A stretch of 5,623 nucleotides of DNA. Source: Planctomycetota bacterium (GTDB taxonomy: Bacteria; Planctomycetota; SBBH01; JAHFOU01). Location of the stretch: assembly GCA_023261525.1 (NCBI GenBank), contig JAHFOU010000169.1, forward strand, positions 1 to 5,623, written 5' to 3'. The number at the start of each line of letters is the position of its first letter. The stretch's first letter is position 1. Of the stretch, positions 4,626-5,623 are shown piece after piece. The notes below the pieces were generated by a model that was not told the DNA's origin, searched no databases, and saw only the letters and a program-made list of their open reading frames with translations. The translations under genes were made by a program, and so were the position numbers.

Positions 4626-5002
4626 AGCACCTCGCCTGTTTTACGATCGACGCCAGGGGCGCGCGTGAAGGTTGGTTGCTGCGAGACATGGAAATGGCGG
4701 AAAGGATGCTGCCACCCTGTGTGCGCGCGGAACGAAACGCTCTAGCGTGGTGGTGCGGCGCCGAGGCCCTGAAAGAACTCAATCTTCTCGCCGCGCGGTT
4801 GTTAGCGGGCAGCGGTTTATCCATTGTGCCATCGGAAGCCTTCGCGCCCCTCGGCTATCCGATTAAGGAGATGCCGGGTCTTGGGCTGGAGATCGTGCTG
4901 ACCACGCGGGAGAACTTGCTTCTTTTGTCACCTGGCCTATTCAAGGCGCCGGAGGCTGCCGTGGTGATCTACAATATCGGGAAGGGGCCGGGTGGGGCAT
5001 GA
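4622..5002 (+). CDS. Operon gene 4: hypothetical protein with divergent codon use
   Basis: A 126-residue protein whose ATG overlaps the previous stop (ATGA). No good ribosome site precedes it, so it probably depends on coupled translation. The family is not recognised. It begins with a strand-like piece (HLACFTIDARG). A long helical region follows (about 20-63, with LAWWCGAEALKELNLLAARLL), then proline-rich loops (69-86) and strands near the end (LGLEIVLTT, AAVVIYNIG). It ends in a glycine-rich tail. Leucine codons include TTA, CTA and CTT (8 of 21), which are absent from gene 2, so the gene is visibly more A/T-rich and may have been inserted later or be under different selection. The next ATG overlaps its stop. 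Confidence 0.75.
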   Translation: MKHLACFTIDARGAREGWLLRDMEMAERMLPPCVRAERNALAWWCGAEALKELNLLAARLLAGSGLSIVPSEAFAPLGYPIKEMPGLGLEIVLTTRENLLLLSPGLFKAPEAAVVIYNIGKGPGGA

Positions 5003-5241
5003 GGGCCTTCGACGAGAGAGAGCTCCTCGCCCTGGCCATGCAAGGCGCGGAGATGGAGTTTAACGCGATGACCGAGCAGGAGGAGATCAAGAGGGCGAGG
5101 GACTTCTTGCGGGAGGCTGAGGGTCGCGCGGCTGAGTTTGACCATGAGGACCGGGCGGACATCTTCGGGGCGGCGGCGCGGAAGCTGGAGGAGAAGATCC
5201 TGCCGGCAAGGCCCGAGAAGGGGACGGGCTACCGCCGATGA
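4999..5241 (+). CDS. Operon gene 5: small charged helical protein, 80 aa
   Basis: The ATG overlaps the previous stop (ATGA), with purine-rich GGGAAGGGG upstream. The protein is almost entirely helical and acidic/basic: an N-terminal helix (FDERELLALAMQGAEMEF), a longer charged helix (about 24-48), a third helix (51-67) and a basic tail ending in YRR. Heptad-like spacing suggests a helical bundle or short coiled coil, perhaps an adaptor, chaperone or regulator of a neighbour. I recognise no family. Its stop overlaps the next start. Confidence 0.7.
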   Translation: MRAFDERELLALAMQGAEMEFNAMTEQEEIKRARDFLREAEGRAAEFDHEDRADIFGAAARKLEEKILPARPEKGTGYRR

Positions 5242-5623
5242 ACCCATGGGCTCAGGCGCAGAGGTACGAAGAGGCGTTCCTGGTCTTCTTGGACGCCCTG
5301 GCGACGCCGGGCGCGCCGTTGACCCTGCGGCTCGTGGTGGCCCTGTGCTACGTCGGCGTGGACCAAGCCGGGACCCTCACCGGGAGCTTGTCCGCCCAGG
5401 TCTTGGGATGCGTGGGCGTGACATCGGAGGACGTGTTAGCGGCCGGCAGGCATCGGGCGCTCACGGATTGTGATGGCGCCGCGACCCTTTGCTACGACCA
5501 CGACCGAGACGCGATGGTGATTGAGCTCCGACCCGGGAGGTTTCACCGGGGCAGGCCGAGGCTCACCCGAGAGGGGGAAGAGGCCCGCATGAGGGTCTTG
5601 CTGGGGGGTATGTTCGGGAACGG
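5238..5623 (+). CDS. Operon gene 6: possible winged-helix protein, 5' part (runs off right edge)
   Basis: The ATG overlaps the previous stop (ATGA), and the frame stays open for 128 codons to the window end, so the C-terminus is missing. Residues 9-22 and 28-41 are helical. A short turn is followed by SAQVLGCVGVTSEDVLAAG (about 52-70), which could be a helix-turn-helix. ALTDCDGAATLCY and AMVIELRPG (74-100) could be the strands of a wing, followed by a basic stretch (FHRGRPRLTREG). This order fits a winged-helix DNA-binding domain, but the match is by shape only and no family signature is clear. If correct, it could regulate the operon or bind the upstream repeats. The ribosome site is weak (AAGGGGA, too far upstream), so coupling is likely. 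Confidence 0.7.
   Translation, partial: MNPWAQAQRYEEAFLVFLDALATPGAPLTLRLVVALCYVGVDQAGTLTGSLSAQVLGCVGVTSEDVLAAGRHRALTDCDGAATLCYDHDRDAMVIELRPGRFHRGRPRLTREGEEARMRVLLGGMFGN

Noticed and set aside
4818..4826. TTATCCATT, seven of nine matches to a DnaA box
   Set aside because: A single partial match inside a coding gene, with no cluster or A/T-rich unwinding region nearby.
1..5623. CRISPR array or transposon ends
   Set aside because: No regularly spaced repeats of 25-40 bases and no paired terminal inverted repeats with a transposase are present.

Overview
This is a GC-rich bacterial accessory region, probably part of a phage, an integrated phage or a plasmid. The bacterial assignment rests on strong purine Shine-Dalgarno sites (GGAGGAG, GGAGGG, GGAGGTGA) before several starts. 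Most genes favour AGG and CGG for arginine, GGG for glycine and GTG/CTG codons. I cannot name the host. No housekeeping gene, rRNA or tRNA is visible, and only one gene belongs to a family I recognise with confidence: a tyrosine recombinase.

Layout. Positions 1-939 (minus strand) hold the N-terminal 313 codons of a large unrecognised protein that continues past the left edge. Positions 940-1564 are a 625-base non-coding stretch. It contains a 20-base-period direct repeat just upstream of that gene, a very dense GATC cluster with an 11-base tandem unit, a GGATCC-type palindrome, and two purine/pyrimidine tracts. Positions 1565-2496 (minus strand) are a two-gene unit: a short tyrosine recombinase with a full set of catalytic residues and, overlapping its stop codon by one base, an 81-residue protein with a Cys/His pattern of zinc-ribbon type. 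A good sigma70-like promoter lies just before the recombinase. Positions 2547-3283 are a second long non-coding region separating divergent transcription units. It holds nested hairpins, a 10-base inverted repeat, GATC sites, a G-quadruplex-like tract, and two copies 164 bases apart of a 17-base element ending in TATAGG. Both copies point toward the right-hand operon.

From 3284 to the right edge, six plus-strand genes form a compact operon (188, 158, 101, 126, 80 and at least 128 residues). Each of the five junctions is a 4-base ATGA or GTGA overlap. None of these proteins is recognised; the last one may carry a winged-helix-like DNA-binding domain. The packing implies one transcript with coupled translation and suggests a joint function, but which function cannot be read from the sequence.

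The recombinase differs from the genes around it in arginine codon use (CGC dominates), so it may have a separate history. The fourth operon gene (4622-5002) also differs from its neighbours in leucine codon use.
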